DNA from: Verrucomicrobia subdivision 3 bacterium UBA7542 | Lineage (GTDB): Bacteria; Verrucomicrobiota; Verrucomicrobiia; Limisphaerales; UBA11358 | Assembly: GCA_002479245.1 (NCBI GenBank) | Contig: DLMG01000023.1 | Coordinates: 3,609 to 23,869, forward strand | Direction of reading: 5' to 3' | DNA length: 20,261 nt | Shown here: piece after piece, positions 1 through 6,166 of the stretch | Layout of the letters: each line of letters starts with the position of its first letter | Position numbering within the stretch: position 1 is the stretch's first letter | Position numbers and translations under genes: made by a program | Notes under the pieces: generated by a model | Told to the model about the DNA's origin: nothing | The model's input: the letters and a program-made list of their open reading frames with translations, nothing else | The model's database searches: none

Positions 1-182
1 CCCCAGTATTTCATGCGGTCCCCGGCATTGTAGTAGCCGACCACGTGTTCATCCGTGTGTTCGTCGCGTCCGACAATCGAGAGTTTCTTCATATCGAAAC
101 CGGATTGCTGTAGTTCCTTGATCGCCGCTTCGGCAGCCGTATGCGATGGATAGATCGCCACGATTGAATTGTTCTTGTTCAT
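1..182 (-). CDS. DUF1269/general stress protein, N-terminal part (cut by window edge)
   Basis: Reading the minus strand from an ATG at 182 gives 60 codons that run off the left edge with no stop. The visible protein begins MNKNNSIVAIYP and contains ELQQSGFDMKKLSIVG, then HVVGYYNAGDRMKYWG. This pattern is typical of the small DUF1269/YflT-like general stress proteins, which usually continue into a glycine-rich hydrophobic segment after the Met-Lys-Tyr-Trp-Gly motif; that segment would lie outside the window. A good ribosome binding site (AAGGAAG) sits just upstream of the ATG. It lies 53 bases downstream of the BON gene on the same strand, so it may be transcribed with it. The biochemical role of the family is not known; stress association is from the family name only. 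Confidence 0.75.
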   Translation of the reverse strand, partial: MNKNNSIVAIYPSHTAAEAAIKELQQSGFDMKKLSIVGRDEHTDEHVVGYYNAGDRMKYW

Positions 183-235
183 GTTCTTCCTTTCGCTTCA
201 TTGTTCATTTGTTGCCCCCCGGGTTCCTGCCGCTG

Positions 236-1873
236 TCACCACCAATGGCCTTTGTTAACCGTGACCCGGTTCAACACAAAGGTCGCGCCACCCTTATGGG
301 CGTCTTTTTCAGCTTCACCCCAGCCGACCCAAGTTCCGGCGGTACCGGTCAAGGTGGCTACCCCTCCGTCAACGGTTACCTTGATGTCATCCCTGTCCAC
401 GAAGGGACTCCAGAAAAACCGATCCTCGATGTTCTTTTTGATCTGTTCGTCGCTCAGATATGGCTGCGGTCCAGACATCTCGGAAACGTAGTAAGGCGAC
501 TGGTTGTAATAAGGCCGGCCGTAATAACCATAGTCGTCGTAATAACCATAGTCGTAGTCGGGATAGTAATAGTCGTTATAATAATCGTAGTCGTAGTCGG
601 AGATCGAATAATACTCCGGTTCAACCTTCAGACGGTTCCGAACTTCCACCACGCCTTTGATCCGCGAAGCAACATCCTGCGCTTCAGTCTTTTGAAAACT
701 TGAATCCACCGCCCCGGAGAGATACGCGACGCGATGGATGACAGCCGCATCTATTGTGGAGTTGTCCAAAAACGGATCCCAGGACAAGGCCGCTTTCAAT
801 TGTTTCTCCATTGCCGCTGCATCAGCGGATCCATTGGGTCTCACCTTCAGATGGTTGTCAACCAGCGACACTCCCACCACGTTTTTTGCATCCTGTGCGG
901 CGGCAGTTTTCGCCTTTAAATTGCCCACGGAGCCGCCAAGAATGACCACTCCGTCTTCAACGGTTACGTCGGGAGAAAAAGCCGAAACGCGCGCGTCAAG
1001 ACGAAGGGCCGCCTGGACTGCCTGTTTGATTTCGCTGTCAGAACTGATGGCGGTTTTGGATTTTTGTTGCGCGCCGTTGTGTGCCTGTGGTTCGATTTTC
1101 AAGCCGCTGTCGTCCACGGACGTCACCCCGTTTACCCAGGCATCGTCGTAAGCTCGCGATTTGCTGATCGCGCTTCCGATCGTTCCGGTGAGCGTCACTT
1201 TGCCATCTTTCACCACGGGGTTGATCAGGCCGCCGTTGATCCAAATATCCCATTGGAGACGGGCTTTGACATCGGCGGCAATTTCCGAATCCGTGCGCTT
1301 CGCCATATAGTTGATCGTGACGTCATTGCGGACCTCCTTGATCCCCTTGACTCCATTGGCAATCCGGGTGGCGAGTTGTTTTTCCGCATAGGAACCAACG
1401 CTGCCGGTCAACGTGGCGACCGCGTCCTGGACGGAAACGGTCGTCTGATAGGATTCCGTCGCGGGATCTTGCTGCAGCGCCGTCTGGATGTCCTTGCGGA
1501 TGTCTTCATCGGAGCGGGACACCGGCGTTACGGTAATCTTGTCAATCACCTCGCGTACGCCCCGGACGCTCTTGGCGGACAGGACCGCCCGCTCTTTGGC
1601 GAGGAGGTTGTCCACCGATCCAGAAAGTGTGACGATCCCCTGACTGGTGCTGACATCCACATCGTTCGGAAAGACGCCTTTATCGAGTTTTAATCCACCT
1701 TCAACGGCGGTGGTGATGCCGCGGTCGGTAATTTCCTTTTCCGTGGTCGCCGCTTGTAACGAGGGCAGAACCAGAGTTTGAATTCCCGCCGCAATCAGCA
1801 GGCAGGCAGACCATCTGCCAATCGCCGCGCGTTTAGCCCATTCCTTCAACTTTAATGTTTTCATAGTTTTCAT
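236..1873 (-). CDS. Secreted protein with six BON domains and a Tyr/Asp-rich linker
   Basis: The 545-residue protein has an N-terminal signal-like segment (basic residues 1-20, hydrophobic 22-37, probable cleavage after the Ala near 41-42). Six BON-type units follow, at about 45-115, 122-189, 194-262, 279-345, 354-418 and 474-540. Each shows the BON pattern of an opening helix, a DV-x-V strand, a 'G-x-V-x-L-x-G-x-V' turn and a closing helix ending in 'GV-x-x-V'. Units 5 and 6 are separated by residues 421-462, made almost only of Tyr, Asp, Asn and Pro. BON domains of the OsmY/BamE-neighbour class are periplasmic or outer-membrane and are thought to bind phospholipid; OsmY-like proteins usually have two, so six is large. 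The gene follows the slipin gene on the same strand with an 84-base gap. The start ATG has no good ribosome site; a site with AGAGG at 1909-1913 is aligned instead with an in-frame ATA at 1898-1900. An alternative ATG is three codons in. Confidence 0.85.
   Translation of the reverse strand: MKTMKTLKLKEWAKRAAIGRWSACLLIAAGIQTLVLPSLQAATTEKEITDRGITTAVEGGLKLDKGVFPNDVDVSTSQGIVTLSGSVDNLLAKERAVLSAKSVRGVREVIDKITVTPVSRSDEDIRKDIQTALQQDPATESYQTTVSVQDAVATLTGSVGSYAEKQLATRIANGVKGIKEVRNDVTINYMAKRTDSEIAADVKARLQWDIWINGGLINPVVKDGKVTLTGTIGSAISKSRAYDDAWVNGVTSVDDSGLKIEPQAHNGAQQKSKTAISSDSEIKQAVQAALRLDARVSAFSPDVTVEDGVVILGGSVGNLKAKTAAAQDAKNVVGVSLVDNHLKVRPNGSADAAAMEKQLKAALSWDPFLDNSTIDAAVIHRVAYLSGAVDSSFQKTEAQDVASRIKGVVEVRNRLKVEPEYYSISDYDYDYYNDYYYPDYDYGYYDDYGYYGRPYYNQSPYYVSEMSGPQPYLSDEQIKKNIEDRFFWSPFVDRDDIKVTVDGGVATLTGTAGTWVGWGEAEKDAHKGGATFVLNRVTVNKGHWW
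488..613 (-). repeat. Low-complexity Tyr/Asp tract within the BON protein gene
   Basis: Residues 421-462 of the BON protein are about half tyrosine and a quarter aspartate, built from degenerate DYDY and YY units. In DNA this is a run of related TAC/TAT-GAC/GAT codons, seen on the plus strand as gtcgta/ataatc-like repeats. It sits between the fifth and sixth BON domains and probably forms a flexible acidic linker. Similar tyrosine-rich tracts in exported proteins can bind metal or cross-link, but nothing here proves that. Confidence 0.8.
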
Positions 1874-1890
1874 ATACTGTCTTTTTATGT

Positions 1891-1960
1891 TTTGTTTTAT
1901 TTCAATTGCCTCTGTAGATGGTTTCTTTCGTGTCGATACAGTCAGTCGGTGGTGCGTTTA
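1891..1960 (-). repeat. Leader repeat copy A (upstream of BON gene)
   Basis: This 70-base stretch aligns without gaps to 2941-3010, upstream of the slipin gene. The best part is a core reading GTAGATGGTTTCTTTCGTGT on the plus strand (1914-1933), identical in both copies; similarity continues on each side. On the minus strand copy A ends at the slipin stop codon and runs to just before the BON start. It probably holds the BON promoter or 5' leader. Confidence 0.75.
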
Positions 1961-2950
1961 CTGATGGCGCTCCAATATCTCCGGTTTGGCGCCGTTGAGG
2001 GTTTCTCTGACCGGAGGTGTTTCCGCTGCTGGTTGTTTCTTAAGTTCAGCCGCCTTGTCTCCATTGGTGCGTTCCTGGCCCAAACCCATGGTCAGCGCGG
2101 TCATCCCGGCCAGCCCGCCCAATTGCATGGATTCCACGGCGGTGCTGGGAACGATGACGATGGTGGCATTCTCCTTCAAACCCTCATAAAGCATGTTCAT
2201 GGCCCGCAAATGAAAGGCAATCGGATTGTGCTCATAGCTCTTGCCCGCTTCGGTAAATTTCTCCGCGATCTGCCGCTCGGCATCACCCAGGATTACCCTG
2301 GCCTGGCGCTCTCTTTCCGCCTGGGCCTGCATGGACATCGCATCCTCCAAACCGGAGGGAATCAAAACATCCTTCACCTCCACGGAAATGACATTGATGC
2401 CCCAGGGTTCGGTGCGCTCATCAATGATCTTCTGCAACAGAGCGCTGATTTTGTCTCTGCCTTCCAGCATGTCCGAAAGCATGGTCTTGCCGATCACATC
2501 GCGCAGGGCGGTTTGGGAGGCCCAACTGATGGCGCTTTGATAGTCGGCCACGTCCAAGGCCGCCTTCTTTGGGTCCACCACTTTCCAAAACAGCACGGCA
2601 TCCACATCCACCGGCACCGTATCTTTGGTGAGAGTTTTTTCCGCCTTGAAACCCGTCGTGATGACGCGGGTGTCAATCCAGTAAGGAATCGCATCCAGAA
2701 CCGGAATAATGAAAAACAGTCCCGGCCCTTTCAAGGAGCGGAACTTACCCAGACGCAATATCACCGCTCGGTCCCACTGATCGGCCACCTGAATGGCGGA
2801 CGCAACGACCAGGGCCAGCACAAAGGCGCCGACGCCAATTCCGCCTGCTTCTAAATTGGCTCCAACTCTATACCGGGCGTATGCCAGTGCTGCCCCAATG
2901 CCTAAAATTACCAAGAATGACAATACTGCAAACGATCTGTTTTGTTTCAT
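1958..2950 (-). CDS. Slipin (stomatin/SPFH family membrane protein)
   Basis: The 330-residue protein has two hydrophobic segments (about 7-24 and 34-54) followed by an SPFH/band-7 domain from about 55 to 235. Diagnostic stretches include WDRAVILRLGKFR, GPGLFFIIPVLD, IDTRV, VDAVLFWKV and the helical AQAERERQARVILGDAERQ. The C-terminal 60 residues are polar and low-complexity. Slipins form oligomeric scaffolds on the cytoplasmic membrane; many bacterial slipin operons include an NfeD partner, which is absent here. The longer reading frame could start at 2989, but I chose the ATG at 2948-2950: GGAG (2960-2963) sits nine bases upstream, and the extra 13 codons coincide with the non-coding leader repeat. 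The neighbouring BON gene has a related leader, suggesting joint control. Confidence 0.85.
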   Translation of the reverse strand: MKQNRSFAVLSFLVILGIGAALAYARYRVGANLEAGGIGVGAFVLALVVASAIQVADQWDRAVILRLGKFRSLKGPGLFFIIPVLDAIPYWIDTRVITTGFKAEKTLTKDTVPVDVDAVLFWKVVDPKKAALDVADYQSAISWASQTALRDVIGKTMLSDMLEGRDKISALLQKIIDERTEPWGINVISVEVKDVLIPSGLEDAMSMQAQAERERQARVILGDAERQIAEKFTEAGKSYEHNPIAFHLRAMNMLYEGLKENATIVIVPSTAVESMQLGGLAGMTALTMGLGQERTNGDKAAELKKQPAAETPPVRETLNGAKPEILERHQ

Positions 2951-3010
2951 TTTAATTATCTCCGTAGATGGTTTCTTTCGTGTCAGCATCGCCAGTCGCT
3001 GATGCGTTCA
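2941..3010 (-). repeat. Leader repeat copy B (upstream of slipin gene)
   Basis: This is the second copy of the 70-base leader described at 1891-1960. It contains the slipin ribosome site (GGAG, 2960-2963 on the minus strand) and start codon. Relative to copy A the start ATG of slipin corresponds to an ATA, so the two copies look like diverged duplicates of one 5' untranslated region. Confidence 0.75.
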
Positions 3011-3034
3011 TAAATGCGAAGATAATCCGGGCAA

Positions 3035-3232
3035 CCGCACGGACGCTATGGGGTGTTTCCCGGACATTTCAAAGATGGCTGAAACCAACCAGCCGGTGCC
3101 GCTCCTCATCCCAGAGCCGGAAGGTGAAGGATTTGAGGCTGGAGAAGAGCGTGACGGGCGGCACGGTTTGAAACAGCGGCTCCGCCTTGTGGCACTTCTC
3201 CAGGTCGTAATTGGGAATCCGCCGAGGCACCA
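3035..3232. repeat. 198-bp direct repeat, left copy
   Basis: This stretch matches 20064-20261 in the same orientation at 194 of 198 positions (differences at 3065, 3138, 3147 and 3204). The left boundary is sharp: sequence before CCGCACGG is unrelated in the two copies. The right limit is set only by the end of the window. The repeat covers the 3' end of a fatty-acid-desaturase-like reading frame on the minus strand plus 34 bases downstream of its stop. Confidence 0.97.
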
Positions 3233-3284
3233 GCCGCCTGACGTTTTCCAAACCGGTTTCGCACACCCAATTTCTGTCTGGCAA
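3069..3284 (-). pseudogene. C-terminal remnant of a fatty acid desaturase
   Basis: On the minus strand a frame ending in TGA at 3069-3071 encodes about 55 residues that read as the tail of a DesA-type membrane fatty acid desaturase: a RIPNYDLEKCHKAEPLFQ stretch, then LFSSLKSFTFRLWDEE and LVGFSHL. In that family such a tail follows the third histidine box, near the di-iron site. Here the expected H-x-x-H-H is replaced by VRRLVPRR and an in-frame TGA lies just upstream (about 3300-3302), so only the last part of the gene is left and it has no proper start. Its three differences from the right copy are all synonymous third-position changes, so the sequence descends from a real coding region. I assign the family from remembered motifs, not from a search. 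Confidence 0.6.
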
Positions 3285-3344
3285 ATACCTGGCCCGTCAC
3301 CGAGTCATTATTCCGCTGAAGAAGGAAAATCGTTGGCGGGCTTG

Positions 3345-3674
3345 TTATTGGCTGGCCTCCGGCTTCGCTCCTTGCTTGCGGCTGAAAGCCAGGACACACC
3401 AGCCGCAGAGAACGAGGATCATGGTCACCCAAGGAACATATTGGAGCCATGCCGAATAGGTCATGGCGTTTTCGTGCCCGGCGCGCAACAACGAGGAAGA
3501 CACCAGGCCCATGACGTCTTGGAAAACGGCCAAAAAAACTGCTGCCACCAAAATCCACAAGCCTTTCAGTTTGTATCGGCGGGCAGCGATAACCGCAACC
3601 ACCAAGATGGCGGCTTGGATGACCAGCCTGAATCCAACAGGCACCAGATAACTTGTAGCTTCTAAAGGATGCAT
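3345..3674 (-). CDS. Small three-helix membrane protein of unknown function
   Basis: The 109-residue protein starts MHPLEATSYLVPVG and has hydrophobic segments at about 9-28, 34-56 and 70-93, ending in a short basic tail. The chosen ATG (3672-3674) has an AAGGTG ribosome site six bases upstream; the same frame remains open to 3803, but that extension runs through a dispersed repeat and shows no membrane-protein character. I recognise no motif or family. It lies upstream of the desaturase remnant on the same strand and a 23-base repeat is placed 25 bases before its start. Confidence 0.6.
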   Translation of the reverse strand: MHPLEATSYLVPVGFRLVIQAAILVVAVIAARRYKLKGLWILVAAVFLAVFQDVMGLVSSSLLRAGHENAMTYSAWLQYVPWVTMILVLCGWCVLAFSRKQGAKPEASQ

Positions 3675-3699
3675 AACGACACCTTGATAGGCGAAGAAG

Positions 3700-3722
3700 C
3701 GCACGGAGGCTATGGGGTGTTT
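3700..3722. repeat. Third copy of the short element at the repeat boundary
   Basis: The 23 bases starting CGCACGGAGGCTATGGGG match 3036-3058 and 20065-20087 with a single mismatch. With the next bases this copy can form a hairpin, ATGGGG (3712-3717) pairing with CCCCAT (3724-3729) around a six-base loop. Confidence 0.85.
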
Positions 3723-3815
3723 TCCCCATGCCAGACTTGATGAATCCAGCCCCGACACGGCAGGCCGGAAGGATGGCGAGTGAAACCTGACGCACAGGGA
3801 CAAATCGGAGCGAAG

Positions 3816-3836
3816 CGGAGAACCCCAAAAGTTTCC
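3816..3836. repeat. 21-bp exact inverted repeat, left arm
   Basis: The 21 bases beginning CGGAGAACCCCAAAAG are the exact reverse complement of 15202-15222. Weaker similarity (11 of 15) extends inward to about 3851 versus 15187. The two arms flank 11.4 kb that contains the whole Bat operon and the LuxR-type regulator. Confidence 0.95.
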
Positions 3837-3926
3837 AGCGCTAAATAATGGTCAACTGGACACTGCTTTCAATGATGACTGAAGTGAGGATCAGCCTGCT
3901 TCTCATTTCTTATTCTCCATTCGCAG

Positions 3927-3980
3927 CTTACAAATTTGTAAGCCTGCCGAAAGCTCCCAGCCATTTTCCTGTGGTCTATT
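3927..3980 (+). promoter_or_regulatory. Promoter/operator block upstream of moxR
   Basis: The palindrome GCTTACAAATTTGTAAGC (3926-3943) is perfect over 18 bases. From 3927, an ungapped 54-base alignment with 15326-15379 (upstream of prc) gives 36 identities, including the palindrome core, GAAAGC at offset 22 and TCTATT at offset 48. The block begins 126 bases before the moxR ATG. A palindromic operator followed by promoter elements is my inference; TACA-N4-TGTA half sites recall, but do not equal, BlaI/CopY-type operators. Confidence 0.6.
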
Positions 3981-4052
3981 GCTTACAGAACGAAGCGGTG
4001 TCGGGGTGATGCCGCGAAAGCAAAAAATAAAACAAACGACCGCTCACAGTAT

Positions 4053-5225
4053 ATGAAAAACAATCAATTAAATCCGCTAGTTCAAGACCGCGATGCCAAC
4101 GTCGCCACGCTGCCCGCGCCGGGGCCGGCCACGAATGACGCTGCCTTCGACAAACTCCGATACCAACCTACTCCACGCCTCAATCCCCGGCCCGTGCCGG
4201 CACCAGTGGCCAGAGCAACTTCGCCGGTCGCCGGACCGAACGTGACCATTCAGGCGGTCAATGACGCGGTGCGGGAAACTTCGGCCTGGGTGCGCCCTCT
4301 GCAACAGGAGATGGGGCGCGTCATTGTCGGACAAAAGCAACTGATTGATCGCCTGCTTATTGCGCTCGTCACCAACGGCCATGTCCTGCTTGAAGGCGTG
4401 CCCGGGCTGGCGAAAACGCTTTCGCTCAAAACGCTCGCCGGCGGCGTCAGCCTCCGCTTCCAGCGTCTCCAATTCACGCCGGATATGCTGCCCGCCGACA
4501 TTGTGGGCACGATGATTTACAATCCGCAGGACGGCGAATTCCGCACCAAGCACGGCCCGATTTTCGCCAACCTCATTCTGGCCGATGAAATCAACCGCGC
4601 GCCGGCCAAGGTGCAAAGCGCGTTGCTCGAAGCCATGCAGGAGCGCCAGGTGACCCTCGGCGATTCGACCTACGAACTGCCCAATCCATTCCTCGTGCTC
4701 GCCACGCAGAATCCGCTGGAGCACGAAGGCACGTATCCGTTGCCCGAAGCACAGGTGGACCGCTTCATGATGAAGGTGCTCATCGGCTACCCGAATCGCG
4801 TCGAGGAACGCGCCATTCTGGATGCGATGGCCACCAGCGAACCTTCGCTTGGCGTGCAGCCGGTCGTTTCCGGCGAGGAAATCATTCGCGCCCGCCGCGT
4901 GGTCAACACCATTTACGTGGACGACAAGATCAAGGACTACATCGTGAGCCTGGTGCTGGCGACCCGCGATCCGAAGGCCGCCGGGCTGGACCTCAATGGT
5001 TACATCCAGGTCGGGGCTTCACCGCGCGCCACCATCAACCTCACGCTCGCCGCGCGGGCCGCCGCGTTCCTCGAGGGCCGCGGCTACGTGACGCCGCAGG
5101 ATGTGAAGAAGCTCGCGCCCGACGTGCTGCGTCACCGCGTGGCGGTGAGTTACGAGGCCGAGGCCGAGAACATCAACTCGGACGACCTGATCCAGAAAAT
5201 TCTCGACACGCTGCCCGTGCCCTGA
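4053..5225 (+). CDS. moxR: MoxR-family AAA+ ATPase
   Basis: The 390-residue protein shows a complete MoxR core: Walker A GVPGLAKT at 115-122, Walker B LILADEIN at 174-181 followed by RAPAKVQSALLEAMQE, sensor 1 in LATQNP at 216-221, and GASPR at 321-325 with the C-terminal lid after it. Residues 1-75 are an extra Pro/Ala-rich segment not usual for the family, which mostly begins near residue 70. MoxR proteins are cytoplasmic ATPases thought to act as chaperones for the VWA proteins encoded beside them. It is the first gene of the operon, 32 bases before the DUF58 gene. The start has no clear ribosome site; its surroundings (ACAGTATATGAAAA) match those of the BON gene start. A GTG at residue 64 is an alternative start. 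Confidence 0.95.
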   Translation: MKNNQLNPLVQDRDANVATLPAPGPATNDAAFDKLRYQPTPRLNPRPVPAPVARATSPVAGPNVTIQAVNDAVRETSAWVRPLQQEMGRVIVGQKQLIDRLLIALVTNGHVLLEGVPGLAKTLSLKTLAGGVSLRFQRLQFTPDMLPADIVGTMIYNPQDGEFRTKHGPIFANLILADEINRAPAKVQSALLEAMQERQVTLGDSTYELPNPFLVLATQNPLEHEGTYPLPEAQVDRFMMKVLIGYPNRVEERAILDAMATSEPSLGVQPVVSGEEIIRARRVVNTIYVDDKIKDYIVSLVLATRDPKAAGLDLNGYIQVGASPRATINLTLAARAAAFLEGRGYVTPQDVKKLAPDVLRHRVAVSYEAEAENINSDDLIQKILDTLPVP

Positions 5226-5257
5226 ACCGCCGGCAAACCCTGAACGGAACAACCATT

Positions 5258-6166
5258 ATGAACCCTGAAAAAGCCAAAAACATCCTGGGCCGGATGCGGC
5301 AGCTTGAAATTCGCACGCGCCGCCTGGTCAACGACACGCTCGCCGGCCAATACCACTCGGTCTTCAAAGGCCGGGGCATGGACTTCGACGAGGTGCGCGA
5401 ATACGTGCCGGGTGACGAGGTGCGGACGATTGATTGGAACGTCACCGCCCGCAGCGGCCACCCGTTCGTGAAGAAATTCACCGAGGAGCGCGAGTTGACC
5501 ATCCTGCTCCTGGTGGACGTGAGCGCGTCGGGGAACTTCGGCTCGGCCGCGAATAGCAAACGCGAACTCGCCGCCGAAATCGCCAGCGTGCTGGCCTTTT
5601 CCGCCATCCGCAACAGCGACAAAGTCGGCCTGATTCTCTACACCGACCGCGTCGAGGAATACATCCCGCCCAAGAAAGGCCGCCGCCATGTTCTCCGCGT
5701 GGTGCGGGAAATCCTTTTCCATCAACCGCGCGGACGAGGCACGGACACGGTCAAGGCGCTCGACTTTGCCAATCACATCCTGCATCGGCGCGCGATTGCG
5801 TTTCTCATCTCGGACTTTCAGTCATCGGACGATCCCGACCAGGCGCTCGAAAACTTGCGCCGCGCGATGCGGCAAACCAACCGCCGCCACGACCTCGTCG
5901 CGTTGCACATCCAGGACGCCCGTGAAAAGTCATTGCCGGACGTGGGCGTGCTCGCCATCGAAGACGCGGAAACCGACGAAGTGGTCGAACTCGACACCGC
6001 CGACCCGAAGATCCGCGCCCGTTTCGAGGCGGAAGTGAACGAAAGGACGCAAAGGCTCGTGCGCGGGTTTCGCGCGGAGGCGATTGACACCCTGGAGCTG
6101 GACACCGCCGTGCCGTATTTGCCGGCGCTGCAACGCTTCTTCAAAAACCGGGAACGGAGACACTGA
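5258..6166 (+). CDS. DUF58 domain protein with VWA-like fold
   Basis: The 302-residue protein carries the DUF58 signature at about 36-78: FKGRGMDFDEVREYVPGD, then R-x-IDWN and the SGHPFVKKFTEERE stretch. A VWA-like half follows with a MIDAS-type motif DVSAS at 87-91 and GRGTDT further on. DUF58 proteins are regularly encoded right after moxR and before batA and are presumed partners of the ATPase. Unlike BatA and BatB no membrane segment is seen, so the protein is probably cytoplasmic. The stop TGA shares one base with the ATG of the next gene (TGATG), which suggests coupled translation. Confidence 0.92.
   Translation: MNPEKAKNILGRMRQLEIRTRRLVNDTLAGQYHSVFKGRGMDFDEVREYVPGDEVRTIDWNVTARSGHPFVKKFTEERELTILLLVDVSASGNFGSAANSKRELAAEIASVLAFSAIRNSDKVGLILYTDRVEEYIPPKKGRRHVLRVVREILFHQPRGRGTDTVKALDFANHILHRRAIAFLISDFQSSDDPDQALENLRRAMRQTNRRHDLVALHIQDAREKSLPDVGVLAIEDAETDEVVELDTADPKIRARFEAEVNERTQRLVRGFRAEAIDTLELDTAVPYLPALQRFFKNRERRH

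Larger units (their letters stand above)
3675..4052. other. Gene-free stretch between divergent small membrane gene and moxR
   Basis: I see no convincing gene in these 378 bases. The stretch holds a 23-base dispersed repeat (3700-3722), one arm of a 21-bp inverted repeat (3816-3836), a perfect 18-bp palindrome (3926-3943) within a promoter-like block shared with prc, and an A-rich moxR leader. Both divergent transcripts probably start here. Confidence 0.7.

Noticed and set aside
460..660. Plus-strand Arg/Ser-rich frame and apparent tandem repeat
   Set aside because: It is the complement of the Tyr/Asp codon tract in the BON gene, not a gene or CRISPR-like array.
1892..2854. 320-codon plus-strand frame opposite the slipin
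   Set aside because: Slipin motifs are clear on the minus strand; this frame is His/Gly-rich and has no domain.
2948..2989. Longer slipin start at 2989
   Set aside because: The added 13 codons lie in the repeated leader, which is non-coding in the other copy, and the ribosome site fits the ATG at 2950.
3035..3232. Insertion sequence or transposon end
   Set aside because: There is no transposase, terminal inverted repeat or target duplication visible; most of the repeat is desaturase coding sequence.
3106..3828. 240-codon minus-strand frame over the small membrane gene and desaturase remnant
   Set aside because: It reads another frame of both and shows Arg/Pro/Cys-rich composition; the frames with membrane segments and desaturase motifs explain the region better.
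3816..3836. Transcription terminator
   Set aside because: The 21-base unit is not self-complementary and has no hairpin followed by a T-run.
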